A stretch of 64,000 bases of DNA from Kudoa neothunni. Lineage: Eukaryota > Cnidaria. The position numbers and the translations under genes were made by a program. The notes beneath the pieces are model-generated. The model was given only the letters and a program-made list of their open reading frames with translations. It was not told the origin of the DNA and did no database searches. Shown here in pieces: positions 1 to 10,990 of the stretch (positions are counted from its first letter, which is position 1; every line of letters starts with the position of its first letter). The stretch is from assembly GCA_964304625.1 (NCBI GenBank), contig OZ199840.1, positions 9,486,001-9,550,000 on the forward strand. Reading direction: 5' to 3'.

Positions 1-157
1 TATTCATGTTAGACTGTATATAGATTGTTATAACAATAATATAGAGAGGAGCAACGGTATTACAGCATAAATGAAAAAGAAATTTAGAACATTTATTCAA
101 AATATTTAATATTTCATAAATTTTTCACGTAAATAGTGATGTACTACAACAACCACA

Positions 158-1770
158 TTAACAGTAACCGATGGCAAACTCACATTCATTATTTTTGTAC
201 GTACGAGTGGCAACAGCGGCGGCTAGTGCGGCTCCTTTACCGGAGCCATCTTCAGCATCGATAATATGGAAACGCCTGCCTCTTACTAAATGTTTGATCA
301 TTTTGTTAACATAAGACATGTAGAATGGATTTTTTTTAAACATGGAACCATCAACTGCAACAGTGCAATTAAATCGGTTGATTCTCTAAAACAAAGTGAG
401 TATAAGTAGAAGCACAATTACCACCAGTTCACATACCCTAATAAGAACGGCGAGAGTGGATGAAATTAGTTGAGCAGATCTAAAGACGACCACATCGAAC
501 AGGCTGGAAAGTATGTCTGCATCGTTCTTCGATAGGGATACGTTGAAGTTGGATTTGAAAGATTCCACCATTTCGGGGATGTTACTGAAAGGTTACAATC
601 AAAATAATGACTAATGTGGTGTAATTACTAGGCTTGAGAAATAAAGCGTGTGTCCAGCGAGTAAGGCTTGTTAAAAATCGCTGGGAGTTTTCCTTCAAAA
701 ATCACGCTATCATTAGCCAGATGGACCATAACGAAGCGAGCAATCTCTCCGAGATACATACCGGATATCATTTTTTCGTACCTAAAAGCAACAAAACACA
801 TCCATCGGTCGTCAATCGAGAGCCAAATCACATACAGATGATGTCCAGGTCCTGATTGAATCGGAATCGAGTTGGGCATCATATATAGTTTGCAAGTTTT
901 TGATCTCTCCATTGTTGCCAAGACCACCCCATTCGGTATTGATAAGAATTTGGCTGTTTTGGGAGATGTCGGGGTCGCTGAACTTGGACACTCGTTTCAA
1001 ATCTTCGATGTAGCACGCATTGGTACCGGTACCATTAATGATACCGATGGCACAATGAGAGTCATGAAGAGCTCCCGAAAGTAGAGTGCCTGTGGTGTCG
1101 TTGATTAGCACATAGTTGCCAATGTTTAACTGGAAGCACTCACTTAAACACACCTCACCAACAAACAAATACCCCAATTTTTGCTGATGCATCTTTCATC
1201 AATTCGGATATATCGTTACCTTCTACACCTGAAGTGGTGAAACCTTTGGTCCAAGTGATAAGGTTGCCGTTGAACAATGAGGTCTGTAGAACCGGGAAAG
1301 AAAACGTGAAACCGACAAAGGGGATGTATTCGTTTTCGATGTTTGTTCTGTTTGAGTCCTTCTTTGAGTGCTTGGGCAATAAAGCCGAATAGTTCATCTT
1401 TTGTTCCATGCATACAGTCGGGAGGAACGGGGAATTGGTTGGAGGAAAATGAGAATTTATCACCCATTAAATCGATTATAAAGAAACGCAAGTTGGTCCC
1501 ACCGAGATCAAGTGCCACATAGCGACCTTTCTGTGTGGAGTTGGGCACATCATGCAAAATGTTGGTATCATTTTCAATGACGATCTCATAACAACCTATA
1601 TTTTTGCATTGAGGAGTGAGATTGGATGTGTGTTGAATTTAATCATTAAAACTCACGTTGGATTCGGATGACAGACCATTATCAAGACTGTATTGAAATT
1701 TGTGCATCAATTCCACAATTTTATTTTTATCGAGTATAAAGTCTTTCACATATTTTTGAATACTTGGATG
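158..1770 (-). pseudogene. HK: Hexokinase-family gene, frame disrupted
   Basis: Hexokinase phosphorylates glucose with ATP at the entry to glycolysis. Family motifs occur in order: KMIPTF, ALDLGGTNLRF (phosphate loop), FTFSFP, ITWTKGF, INDTTGTL, GTGTNACYIE, INTEWGG, YEKMISGMYLGE, VAVDGS and DGSGKGAAL (adenosine loop), with the stop at 158. Clean introns lie at 386-436, 585-628 and 1130-1172. Three joints fail. The frame shifts by one base between KMIPTF and the ALDLGG exon, shifts again near 1335-1345 just before the segment leading to FTFSFP, and the intron before YEKMISG has no GT donor giving the right phase. Nearby genes splice perfectly, so I favour a decaying gene over sequencing error. 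The first exon was not found; the most upstream one I trust starts at 1770 and aligns with the helix before the catalytic lobe. Family identity is sure; whether it still works is not. Confidence 0.85.
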
Positions 1771-2707
1771 CTACTCAATTAAAACATAATTAATTCCGCA
1801 CACCTCACACAGTTATGTTTTATTACAACTGAAATGATAGGGCGTTCAATTTTCATCTCTTTTATATCCGAAAATCGAGAATATAAGGTGGAGGACATGT
1901 TGCTGTCGTCTTCAAGGTTCTACACCATGAAACACATTAGAAATGGTGGTTAGATGGTGGTTACACACTAGAAACGCATTTAACTAGGTATGCGCACCAT
2001 TTTATTTGCCAACATCAAACAAAGGTTTAAAAAATTAACTAGAATCACCTAATTTGGTATATATAACCTGAAACACATCACAATTGTAACTATAACCCAA
2101 CTGGGAATTAATCTAGGTAATATTTACATGTCTCATAGGACATTATTCAATCTATATTACACGTAGTACACATACACGCGTTATTTATTGTAGCTTAACA
2201 ACATGGAACTATCAAAACGGTGGTTTGTCTCTGCTGGAGATATTATCATTGTCCCCCCGCATTATAATTGTATTCCTACTAACAAACAGGTACTACAATG
2301 AACCCACGGAGTCATTCACCCACCGATTGTCTATCGTGATTAGAACTCATTATTAAAGCTAACTATTATGTTTAATTACATAATTAAAGCAATTAACGCA
2401 CCACAATAACGTGACAAAGAAAATAACTAAAATTACTTGGTCAGTAGAATCTATACAATTCATCGTAAAATAGAATGATAATCAGATTAAACCGCATATA
2501 TAACCGTACAATAGAGGATGTAAACTTGTATTATAAAGTAATTATATAACCCATTGGTAGCATTACAATAGCCAATTAAACATTTATAAATATAATTATT
2601 AAATCTATTGTTTATTAGTTGTTAATTACTTGGAGAATTTTCTTGTGAGACACACGACTTGCTCAGATTGAACTGATTAACTGATTGTAGCTTTAAGACG
2701 GCTATAC
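1771..2707. other. Region upstream of hexokinase, no firm gene
   Basis: This stretch should hold the missing hexokinase first exon and promoter. One plus-strand exon-like segment starts with ATG at 2203 and runs open for 29 codons to a CAG|GTACTA donor-like site at 2289-2290. I could not connect it to a second exon with confidence. Otherwise I see only AT-rich sequence. Confidence 0.3.
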
Positions 2708-2887
2708 ATGTCGAATGTGGGATCAACAGTTGAGCCAAAAAATTCCTGGATTATCCAATTCGGGGGCGATTACATTTTACATTCAAATTCATCAACTATC
2801 GAATCAACCTCTAATTCCACTCCCCGCAATAAGCAAATTATTAACGAATTCGAAGTAGTATTATCACCATATCAATTGGACGATTAA
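2708..2887 (+). CDS. Possible small coding exon, unidentified
   Basis: An open frame of 59 codons starts with ATG and ends in TAA. Its composition is coding-like: balanced, Ser/Asn-rich in the middle, acidic at the end (EFEVVLSPYQLDD). The frame stays fairly coding-like for about 30 codons after the stop, so this may be the relic of a longer gene. A possible acceptor sits just upstream at 2689-2690 (TTGTAG). It could also be chance. I recognise no family. Confidence 0.2.
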   Translation: MSNVGSTVEPKNSWIIQFGGDYILHSNSSTIESTSNSTPRNKQIINEFEVVLSPYQLDD

Positions 2888-3072
2888 GTAATCCATCCTG
2901 TGATCAACTTTATTAATTGGTCAACAGGCACAACCACGCATGACCTTACATCAGGTCTTATAATATTCTCACACATGGATGAGATTTGATTTTTTAATAC
3001 TTTAACATAAAATTCTAAGTGGTATGGTCGATTTGACATATATATATTTTGGGTTGGTACTAGCGTGCACAA
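2884..3072 (-). CDS. Possible terminal exon, unidentified
   Basis: A minus-strand frame of about 62 codons ends at 2884. Its composition is more protein-like than random AT-rich sequence would give, with valines, prolines and cysteines spread evenly (SCVVVPVDQLIKLITGWIT at the end). It meets the plus-strand frame at 2708-2887 tail to tail. No family is recognised and upstream exons were not found. At most one of the two overlapping readings is likely to be real. Confidence 0.2.
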   Translation of the reverse strand: MCTLVPTQNIYMSNRPYHLEFYVKVLKNQISSMCENIIRPDVRSCVVVPVDQLIKLITGWIT

Positions 3073-3470
3073 TCTCGTTCTATGTACACATCCTATCGTT
3101 GACGAAAATTAATCGCTTACTGATATCGTTTTCTCGACCCTTACAATAGTAGTCTTTGTAAGTATTATACAAGTAATCGGATTAGCAGACGTTCCATTTA
3201 TTTTCCTATCATAGTTCTTACATTATAACACCTAGGTTAGCACTCATTAGCTTTAGTGTGGTGCATTATTTTTTGGTTAATTAAAAAATTCAAGATTTTA
3301 AGAATATTAGTGGAAATATTTGTAGTAAATAAAACTGTAAAATTGGGACCAATTGTTAATTGAAGAACGCGATTACATTTGCTGTTATTCGATTAATCTT
3401 CTCCAATCAAAGCACCGACTGCTGCGATGACCGATTATCCTCCACTTATGAATCTATCGCATAAAGCTCC

Positions 3471-3671
3471 TTACGAAATATGAAATTCATTTTTCGAACG
3501 TATGCCAAATATTTTGGCTGATTCAAATCGGCCATATAAGGCTATTCTCATTTTAATTGTTTCTAATTCATGTACTGCATTTTTTTGGTAGAGTTTCAGA
3601 AAAGTGTGAACGTGATGAAAAAGCATGATGCATCTCACGCCCAACACACCATAACGCGCGTGACGTGACAC
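3471..3671 (-). CDS. Possible exon of an unidentified gene
   Basis: A minus-strand frame starting with ATG runs through about 66 codons and includes a donor-like site TC|GTAAGG just before its stop. A possible acceptor follows about 50 nt further on. The translated segment (for example ALYGRFESAKIFGIRSKNEF) looks protein-like but matches no family I know. Confidence 0.2.
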   Translation of the reverse strand: MSRHARYGVLGVRCIMLFHHVHTFLKLYQKNAVHELETIKMRIALYGRFESAKIFGIRSKNEFHIS

Positions 3672-4787
3672 GCGTAGAAACTCTAGTTATTGGGCATCAT
3701 TGCTGGCAGACTTTATACTGTTTGACCTGCGCAGAGATTTTTGAATGAAGTGTGTGATTAAATCTTGACATTTTCTACAATTTTTTGTTATGACAAAGAT
3801 GTGTAAGCGTAGCGTAGTAGATTAAGAGAGTGATGTTGGTCCAAAAATGAGGTTGAAAACGAAAATTATATAATTACCGTCGAGATTAGAATACTGCGCG
3901 ATTCCAAAATTTCTAGGTTTCGTTTTTTTAGAGAGAAACCAAGTTTTCTGATATTGTTATTATTTTATCATTTTGTTAACATTAAAAATTTTTTTATTTA
4001 TATATAAAGTCTCGTTATTGCGCATTGCGAGGTTTTAGTAACCCATCTATTTAAAAATAGAAGTATTTTCTTCATTATATACCGTTAAAAGTGTAATAAA
4101 TAAGAGAAATCGTTGATTATTATAATTCAATAAAATTATTGAGAGTAGTCGAAATGATGACAATTTCTAAATTTAAATTGAGTGATATGGTGATCTATGC
4201 TGAATATTAAAATATTGTCATGTTTTAGGTCATTTAACAATCGATAGATTTGTTCATACGAAGATAAATTCAAAAATACGGATATTGAAACTAAAAGGGA
4301 GACATTTATGGGAAAATTAAAAATATAGATGGTGAGCTGTATGATTTGATTCGTTAAACAATGGTCGAATAATAATGTTCTGCTGAGATGTGTTATTATC
4401 GAATTTGCTTTATATATTGCAAATAACAAAGAAATTTCCAATTTAAAGTATATTTAAAGGTGGGGTTTCAGAGTCCACGTCAAAATATGGGATAGCTTTC
4501 AAAATGTTTCATGATGAGGAGACTGCGAATACAGATATCTCATCTGTTGAACACACTAATTTGGATATAATCCTAAAGACGTTATAAATATTGATGAAAT
4601 TGTTGATAATTTTATGAGCAGTCACAAAACATTAGTTATGTTTTAGAGGATGAAGTCGGAATATAAGGCGAAAAATATCAAAAAAAAGAAGTGAATGTTT
4701 TGCTTTCACTTTTTTTTTAAATAAGCGTAAATTCCTATCTATTTTAATTGGTAAATTTCCAAATCCTAGACGTTTCAACTGACTGAG
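3672..4787. other. AT-rich region, nothing recognised
   Basis: No gene family or transposon could be recognised. A 101-codon minus-strand frame at 4136-4441 is rich in Ile, Leu, Phe and Ser, as chance frames in this composition usually are. The region ends at the TTAA that flanks the piggyBac element. Confidence 0.4.
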
Positions 4788-4791
4788 TTAA

Positions 4792-7325
4792 CCCTCGAAT
4801 ACCTGGGTTGGACCAAGCTGATCCACGAGAGATAAAATTTTTAATATCTCTTTGCATACATTTTTTTAAACTTTTTTATGTATTCCTATTTTATGCTGTA
4901 ATTGTGATTGATTACCACTTTAAAATAATAGAACTGTAGGTTTTGAGAATTTCTGTAAAAATAAGTTACGTAAATACCTGAGAGATAGAACATTCCGGTC
5001 CGCGTGTAATTATTAACGAAATTAATATTTTGTACTATAATTATCATTCTAAATTTAATATTGTATTTCATAAGCAATTTAAAGTATTCTGTAACTATTT
5101 ATGGCTAATTATATGTTTAATCGAAAATATAAATTGAATTTATTTAAGACAAGTTTGCGCAATAAACAAAACATTTGCTTAAAAAATGAATTCTGACAGA
5201 GAACATATTTTTTGAGGACGATTGTGAAAGTGCTGACGATGCACTTATACATTGAAAGTGGTTCGGAGGACTTGGATGAAATAATTAATGAACCAGTCAA
5301 CAATGACGACGATGATGATGCGAGCATTGAAGATATGATGCATGTCCCCTTTGTTGTCTCCAAAGATGGAGAAGAATGATATAAAACTCCGACTAGGCTG
5401 AAAGAAGACCTACAATGGAAAATATTTATAATGTAAAAGCGGCGCATTCACAAATAAAGCTTTCCGGAATGGCCAAATTCCCATGAGGACTTTTAATAAT
5501 TTTTTTTGGCAAATAATATGTTGGAACAGATCCAATATTGTACCAACTAATTTATTGAACAAGAAAAAACAAATATCAACAAAATAAATATAGCCGAGTT
5601 GAAAGTTTTTTTGGGAGCTATCTTATTAATTGGCGTAATGAAAGGCAAAAATGAAAACATCCGAAAATTTTGGACTGAAAAGTATGGCCTTTAATCACTA
5701 ATTGCAAAAAATTACAAGAGAGGAACCAGGGATAGAGAGGATAAACTTCCCCCCATCAGATTATATATTTGATGAGTTTATAAAGACGTGTAAAGAAAGT
5801 TACAACCCATCTTCCCCATTGACTGTGGATGAAACAGCTTGTCACATTCAGAGGTCGTTGCCCCTTCTAAATTTTCATTCCTTCCTAAGCCTAGAAAGTA
5901 TGGGATAAAAATATGGGCGTTGTGTGATGCAACAAACGCATATCTATACAATGCAAAGATTATATTGGAAAATAGAACGGTGTTGTTGAAACCAAGATGA
6001 AAGGTGAAAATGTGGTAAAGGATTTAGTTACACCTTATTTAAAAAAAGGTCGTAATGTTACCACAGACAATTTTTTTTATCACATTGTCAGTTGCGAGAC
6101 ACTTAATGTCTCATAAAACAACAATTGTAGAGATTGTCCGTAAAAATAAAAAATCTCTCATCCCTGAATTTCAATCATCAAATGGAATACCAAACGATGT
6201 GAGATTTTTATTTCAGGATAAATTTACGTTGGTAAAATACAATCCCAAGAAAAATAGATCTGTGGTACTTTTAAGCTCCACACATCGAGATTGTGAATAT
6301 TCATCCTGAGTCGAAAAAACCAGAGATCATAAATTATTGTAACCAAACCAAAGGAGGGGTTGATACGCTTGACCAAATTGTACGCTGCTATTCCACAAAA
6401 ATAGCCACTCGTCGTTGGCGATTTTCTTTAACATCATCGATATATCCGCCTATAATGCATATCTCCTGTATGTTTATCGAAACCCGAAATTCAAAAATGC
6501 TCATAAAAAACAATCCCGAAGAGAATTTTTAAAAATGTTAGCGGAAGAGTTGCTAGGAAACGATGAGATCAATTTTGAAACCATCCCAATAAAAAGGAAG
6601 GAACCTCCTTCTGGAAGAGGGACATGCCATATTTGCTCAAATTGCAACAAATTTGTCTGCGAAAACCATCGAATTGAAAAATATAGAATGCGATTTGTGT
6701 AACAAAAATAAAATATATCGTATTATTTATCTACTTTATTTCGTCATATTTTTATACGCACTTGAATTTTTTTATTAAATTTAATTATATCTACAAAATA
6801 TATCATAGTTGTGTAATTTACCTATTTAGATTTTAGACAAAACGATTAGAATTTATGTCATTATAATGAGATGGTATAGATAGATCGGGCATGTAATTCA
6901 GTTTGATGTTGTAAAATATTAAATTATTTTTTATGTCAAGTTATCATTTTTAGTTATAAACAAAATAATTTACTGATTACATTTTTATTATAATTATTTT
7001 TGTCAATAAATCAAAACACCATCTAAATTAAACAGCTAATTATAATCATAAAATAACAATTTTGAAAGTTATAAATTTATTTTAAATACAAACATTATAT
7101 GAACTAATGTTATTTTGTTTCTTTTATACGATATCGATTTAATGTAAGTTTATATTTGCAAATTATTTATCTTTTTAATGCGCGCGCCTAAAAAATTTGA
7201 TTTTAATGTTTTATTTATCTTTATAGTCATATAATTTCAAATATAATTATGCTACGATTAAATTGCATAGGTCCACAGCGGTTCTCTTCAGGCATTCGCG
7301 TAACTTTTTTGCAGGTATTCGAGGG
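4792..7325 (+). mobile_element. piggyBac element, ends intact, transposase decayed
   Basis: The 2,534-bp element begins CCCTCGAATACCTG at 4792 and ends with the exact reverse complement CAGGTATTCGAGGG at 7325. Both ends are flanked by TTAA (4788-4791 and 7326-7329), the signature target duplication of piggyBac. The transposase relic lies inside on the plus strand. The 14-bp terminal repeats are still perfect while the coding region has lost its frame several times. It lies about 50 bp from the Merlin element on the right, so two independent insertions sit almost back to back. Confidence 0.93.
5560..6702 (+). pseudogene. piggyBac transposase relic
   Basis: Translations in shifting frames follow the order of a piggyBac (DDE_Tnp_1_7) transposase. 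The segment VFLGAILLIGVMKG comes first, then LTVDETACH (first catalytic Asp), GRNVTTDNFF (second Asp), RKNKKSLIPEF, VVLLSSTHRD and KGGVDTLDQIVRCYS (third Asp), then SAYNAYLLY. A cysteine-rich tail CHICSNCNKFVCENH resembles the C-terminal zinc-binding domain. All three catalytic aspartates remain, but the reading frame changes several times and contains stops, so no enzyme can be made. The N-terminal part (about 5200-5560) is acidic and poorly conserved, as usual in this family. Confidence 0.88.
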
Positions 7326-7373
7326 TTAATATGTTCGCGCGGACCTTAGCACCCACGGAAATAATGCCAACCC

Positions 7374-10024
7374 GGTAATGGGATAGTGTGAAGCTTCCAT
7401 TTTTCACCCTCCTGCACATGTCCGACAATCCCGATTTTATTTTAAATCAATTATTCACTATTTTAAACTTTTGGTCGAACAACAATTAGTCCCATAATTC
7501 ATTTCTAAAAATTTGACCAAAATTCACGTTCGGCTTCAATCGGTGCGTGTGTATGTGAATGCGCAAGGTAGTTCTGTTCTATTTTCCACATGAATTTAAC
7601 ATATTAGCAAGGATTAAGCGTGATTTTGATTTGTTTTAAATTTAAAGTGAATGGTTGGAACGTCGCGGAAAGTAAAAATAGCTGTTTATAATTGCACGAA
7701 ATTTTCTAGCTTTTTGCTTTTGAAAAGTCGTTTATCATAAATTTTTTTAGTTTATATGTTATTTTTAATATTCCAAACCAATTTTAAAATAAGCTATTCC
7801 ACAAATACGTCACATGTATTATTAATATTCTTTCAAAAACGTATTAACTAAGAATTCATTCACACAAACTTTTAATATTGTAGACGAAATCTATAAATTT
7901 TAAGTTTTATACGGTTTTTTTTAATTTTTGATAAGGTCGCTGGGAATTTGTAAGATGATTTAACGGAAACCCTTCATAATATTTTATTCGATACAGTTTA
8001 TTACAAAAATATTTTTCTTAAAAAAGTCACACATGGTAGATTTGCATGTTTTTAATTTTATCATTTTAATTCTATATAAAAATTAAATTTTGAACTTCAT
8101 ATATTATTACATTCATATGAGGTTAAAAAGCTAATATTACAATAATCAATGATTCCGTTTAAAAATAATTCAAGAATATACAGGAGATTATAAAACTCAA
8201 TTTAAATATTATATTTATTTTCAATTTAACATTGCGCATAGAATAAGAAACAAATTTAAAAGAACAACAAAATGGAATTATTCTTCAATTAATTCTAAGA
8301 GATAGGGTAGAGTGTATTTATCGAATTTAATATAAAATAGAAAAATTCCCATATATTGTTGAACTTCGATCGCATCCATTCTTCGTGAATATATGAATCG
8401 AGATACGCTCTGGAGACACCACTCATCTGTTGTAAAAATTTGGTCTTAAGATGGTGCCACACAACTTCCATTGTATTTGTGTGGTAACCTACTCTTGTGA
8501 CGTATTCCTTGGGATGGTTAACACTTATATGGGTGAATCCATACATTCCAAGGGTTTGATATGCTTTCCATTCATTAATAAAGATCGTGGAACCAGGTTC
8601 AACTTCTTGACATATTAATAGTATCAATATATTCGCAGCCCTTCTTTGAACAATAAAAAATCTGGATTCTAATAGATTTCTTTTACTTTAAATATCGACG
8701 GAGCATTCGCATATCCCGACCTCCCAAGGCCCTTCGATACGATTACCGTAACGCTCAACAGTGTAGGAATTTTCACTGCTTTCGATTTCGCCATTCTCCG
8801 ATTCAGATGGAATATAGGTTTCATTAGGGGCGCTTCTCCATCAATCATATGCCAAATATCGTCCACGATTATTTTTTCGCTTCCCCCTTAGGAGACATTT
8901 GTCAATATCGATAACTTTTTTAGGGCCACCAAATTTTGAACGCAAGTAAAACGATTCAGTTGAAATCATCCGAAATTTGGAAAACCAATATGTAACCGTT
9001 TTTCCAGATAATTGTGCCAAGCAAATTATTCTGCATCGCTATTCTTCGAAACTCCATAAATATACCATCTCAAATATTTCCTGAATTGTAAAATTTGAAC
9101 AATTATTCCCGAGTACGTTAGTTATTGAACAGAACGTTGATGTCTGAGGAGAACAATGAGTTTTGCATTTTCTACTGTAGAAAAATAAAATATGTTTTAT
9201 TAACAACATTTCTTGGAATACATATATGAAAATCTTCCAGCCAAGTTATTTTTTTGTCCACGCAAAGCATTATTACTTAATTTTCTTTTAATAACTTTAA
9301 GTTTAAAACTATTACGTCTTCCGCAATTCCTGCATCTTGTAGGAATTCGGATGAGGTTTTTGTCAATTAACAGATTTATTAGTTTTTCGTCGCTGAGTAA
9401 AATGCTGTAAAATTGGCGCTGACTACTAATAAACACCATAACGAAGATTCAATAAATGTCGTGTTATCTACAATGAAAACTACTCCGAAAATGTAAAAAT
9501 GTGTTATTTATGTTTGGATACAAATAAAAAAATACATTAATTATTAGGGGTTCATAAAATAAATTATACATATATTTGAATTTATTTTAGGTAAAAACAA
9601 AAATCTAAGAGAGAAATCTATTCAAAGTTTCTTCTTAATGGGTTCCCAAGAAATTGGCATAATCAAAGTGATGCAGTTAACGCGAAAATGTTTTCCATTA
9701 GAGTCGACAGAAACATTAACACTTTGTTGAAATAATGGTGGTAAAAATATATTGGAAATTTAAAACAAGGCAAAGCCACTCTTAATCATGACTAATATGT
9801 TAAATCCACATGGAAAATAGAACAGAACTACCTTGGGCATTCACACGCATACGCACCGATTGAAACCGAACGTGGATTTTTGCCAAATTTTTAGAAGTGA
9901 ATTATGGGGCTAATTGTTATTCTGCCAAAATTTTAAATAGTGAATAATTGATTTAAAATAAAATCGGGATTGTCGGACATGTTCAAGAGGGTGAAAAATG
10001 GGAGCTGCACACTCCCACATTACC
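7374..10024 (-). mobile_element. Merlin (IS1016-like) DNA transposon, long inverted repeats
   Basis: About 270 bp at the left (7374-7650) is the reverse complement of about 270 bp at the right (9760-10024). Shared blocks include GGTAAT at the very ends, ATTTTTCACCCTC, GACAATCCCGATTTTATTTT, ACGTTCGG and TAGTTCTGTTCTATTTTCCA. A Merlin-type transposase relic lies between them on the minus strand. I could not find a clear 8-9 bp target duplication: 7365-7373 and 10025-10033 do not match, so the exact ends or the duplication have drifted. A separate terminal fragment of the same family lies at 54187-54345. Confidence 0.85.
8295..9439 (-). pseudogene. Merlin/ISXO2-like transposase relic
   Basis: The N-terminal segment holds a zinc-ribbon start CRNCGRRN followed by a second CxxC-like part after a likely small intron. 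The middle has KFGGPKKVIDIDKC and RGKRKNNRGR, where the family reads IDE. The C-terminal segment reads VEPGSTIFINEWKAY then SVNHPKEYV then GYHTNTMEVVWHHLK, very close to the family pattern of DEW, NHS and HTN-x-E. Two of the three catalytic acids appear lost (IDE to IDK, DEW to NEW) and the frame shifts several times. The zinc ribbon plus ISXO2 core is the known eukaryotic Merlin architecture. The element is dead. Confidence 0.87.
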
Positions 10025-10990
10025 AAATTAAAAGGATTTGGTAAGTTTTATTATAAAAAAGAACTGTTTCATCCTTATGCTTTTTTGGAATCTAAAAATA
10101 TCTGTTGAGGGCACTCATTAAATCTTAAAGTATCGATGCTCCCAATCTCTCCTTAGAAGTTTATTGTATTGGTTTCCGTGTCTTTTTTAATCAACGAAGC
10201 CAGCCTCCACTTGAAGAAAAATTATTGAGACAACATTCCTTGTGGTAAGGATGGCCTTTCCATAATGGCATAACCTAGAACATATTTTTGCGTTGGAAGC
10301 CCGGGATATACTTTATCTTTTAAAAATTTAAAATATCCATAAAAAATGAGAATTTTTCAATTTTTATCCATTCGCATGTATAGAATCCGATTTCGAATGG
10401 CCATACATTCTTGTGAATATATTTGAGAAAAAATATTCATAAACAATTAAATTTATTTGTATTTTTTTCTCCTGCCATGTCATGGAATGATATATAAAAA
10501 TTTATTATCTCGCTTTTTTCGCTAATAATAAACTGAAAAGGGGTCATTCTAAAAATTTGCTGTTGGGTCTCCGACCTCAAAAAGCAAAAAGCCACGTTAT
10601 TTGATGGAACCTCGCAACCACTATAAGGGAAGTATCAATTTTTAAATTATTTAAAATTTCTTTAACTATATTTATACTTTTAAAAACGAATAAATTTGAA
10701 AACTAAGTTAAATAATTCAAAAATTAATAAATAGAACGTTCAATATCAAAACATCACTATATTCAGGTTCGACTTTGTATTAGTGATAAAATATTTATTA
10801 ATCTAACAATCTTTACATTATACATATAATTAAAATTGCGATTTTGCGTAAATTAATTATAAAATATTGATTTAATTTTATAAAACAACTCCACATTTGT
10901 TAATCGTAAATGACGACAATCACCAATACGTAAAACTAACTAATATTGATTGTTTAGTTAGACAAAAGTGTATATTTTCTTATTTCCATA
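10025..10990. other. Intergenic, possible pogo-like terminal piece
   Basis: No gene is seen. At 10583-10617 the sequence CAAAAAGCCACGTTAT followed by a GGAACCTCGC-like stretch matches, in inverted orientation, 20755-20798. That stretch looks like a pogo/Tigger terminus. The rest is AT-rich sequence downstream of the large membrane-protein gene. Confidence 0.4.
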
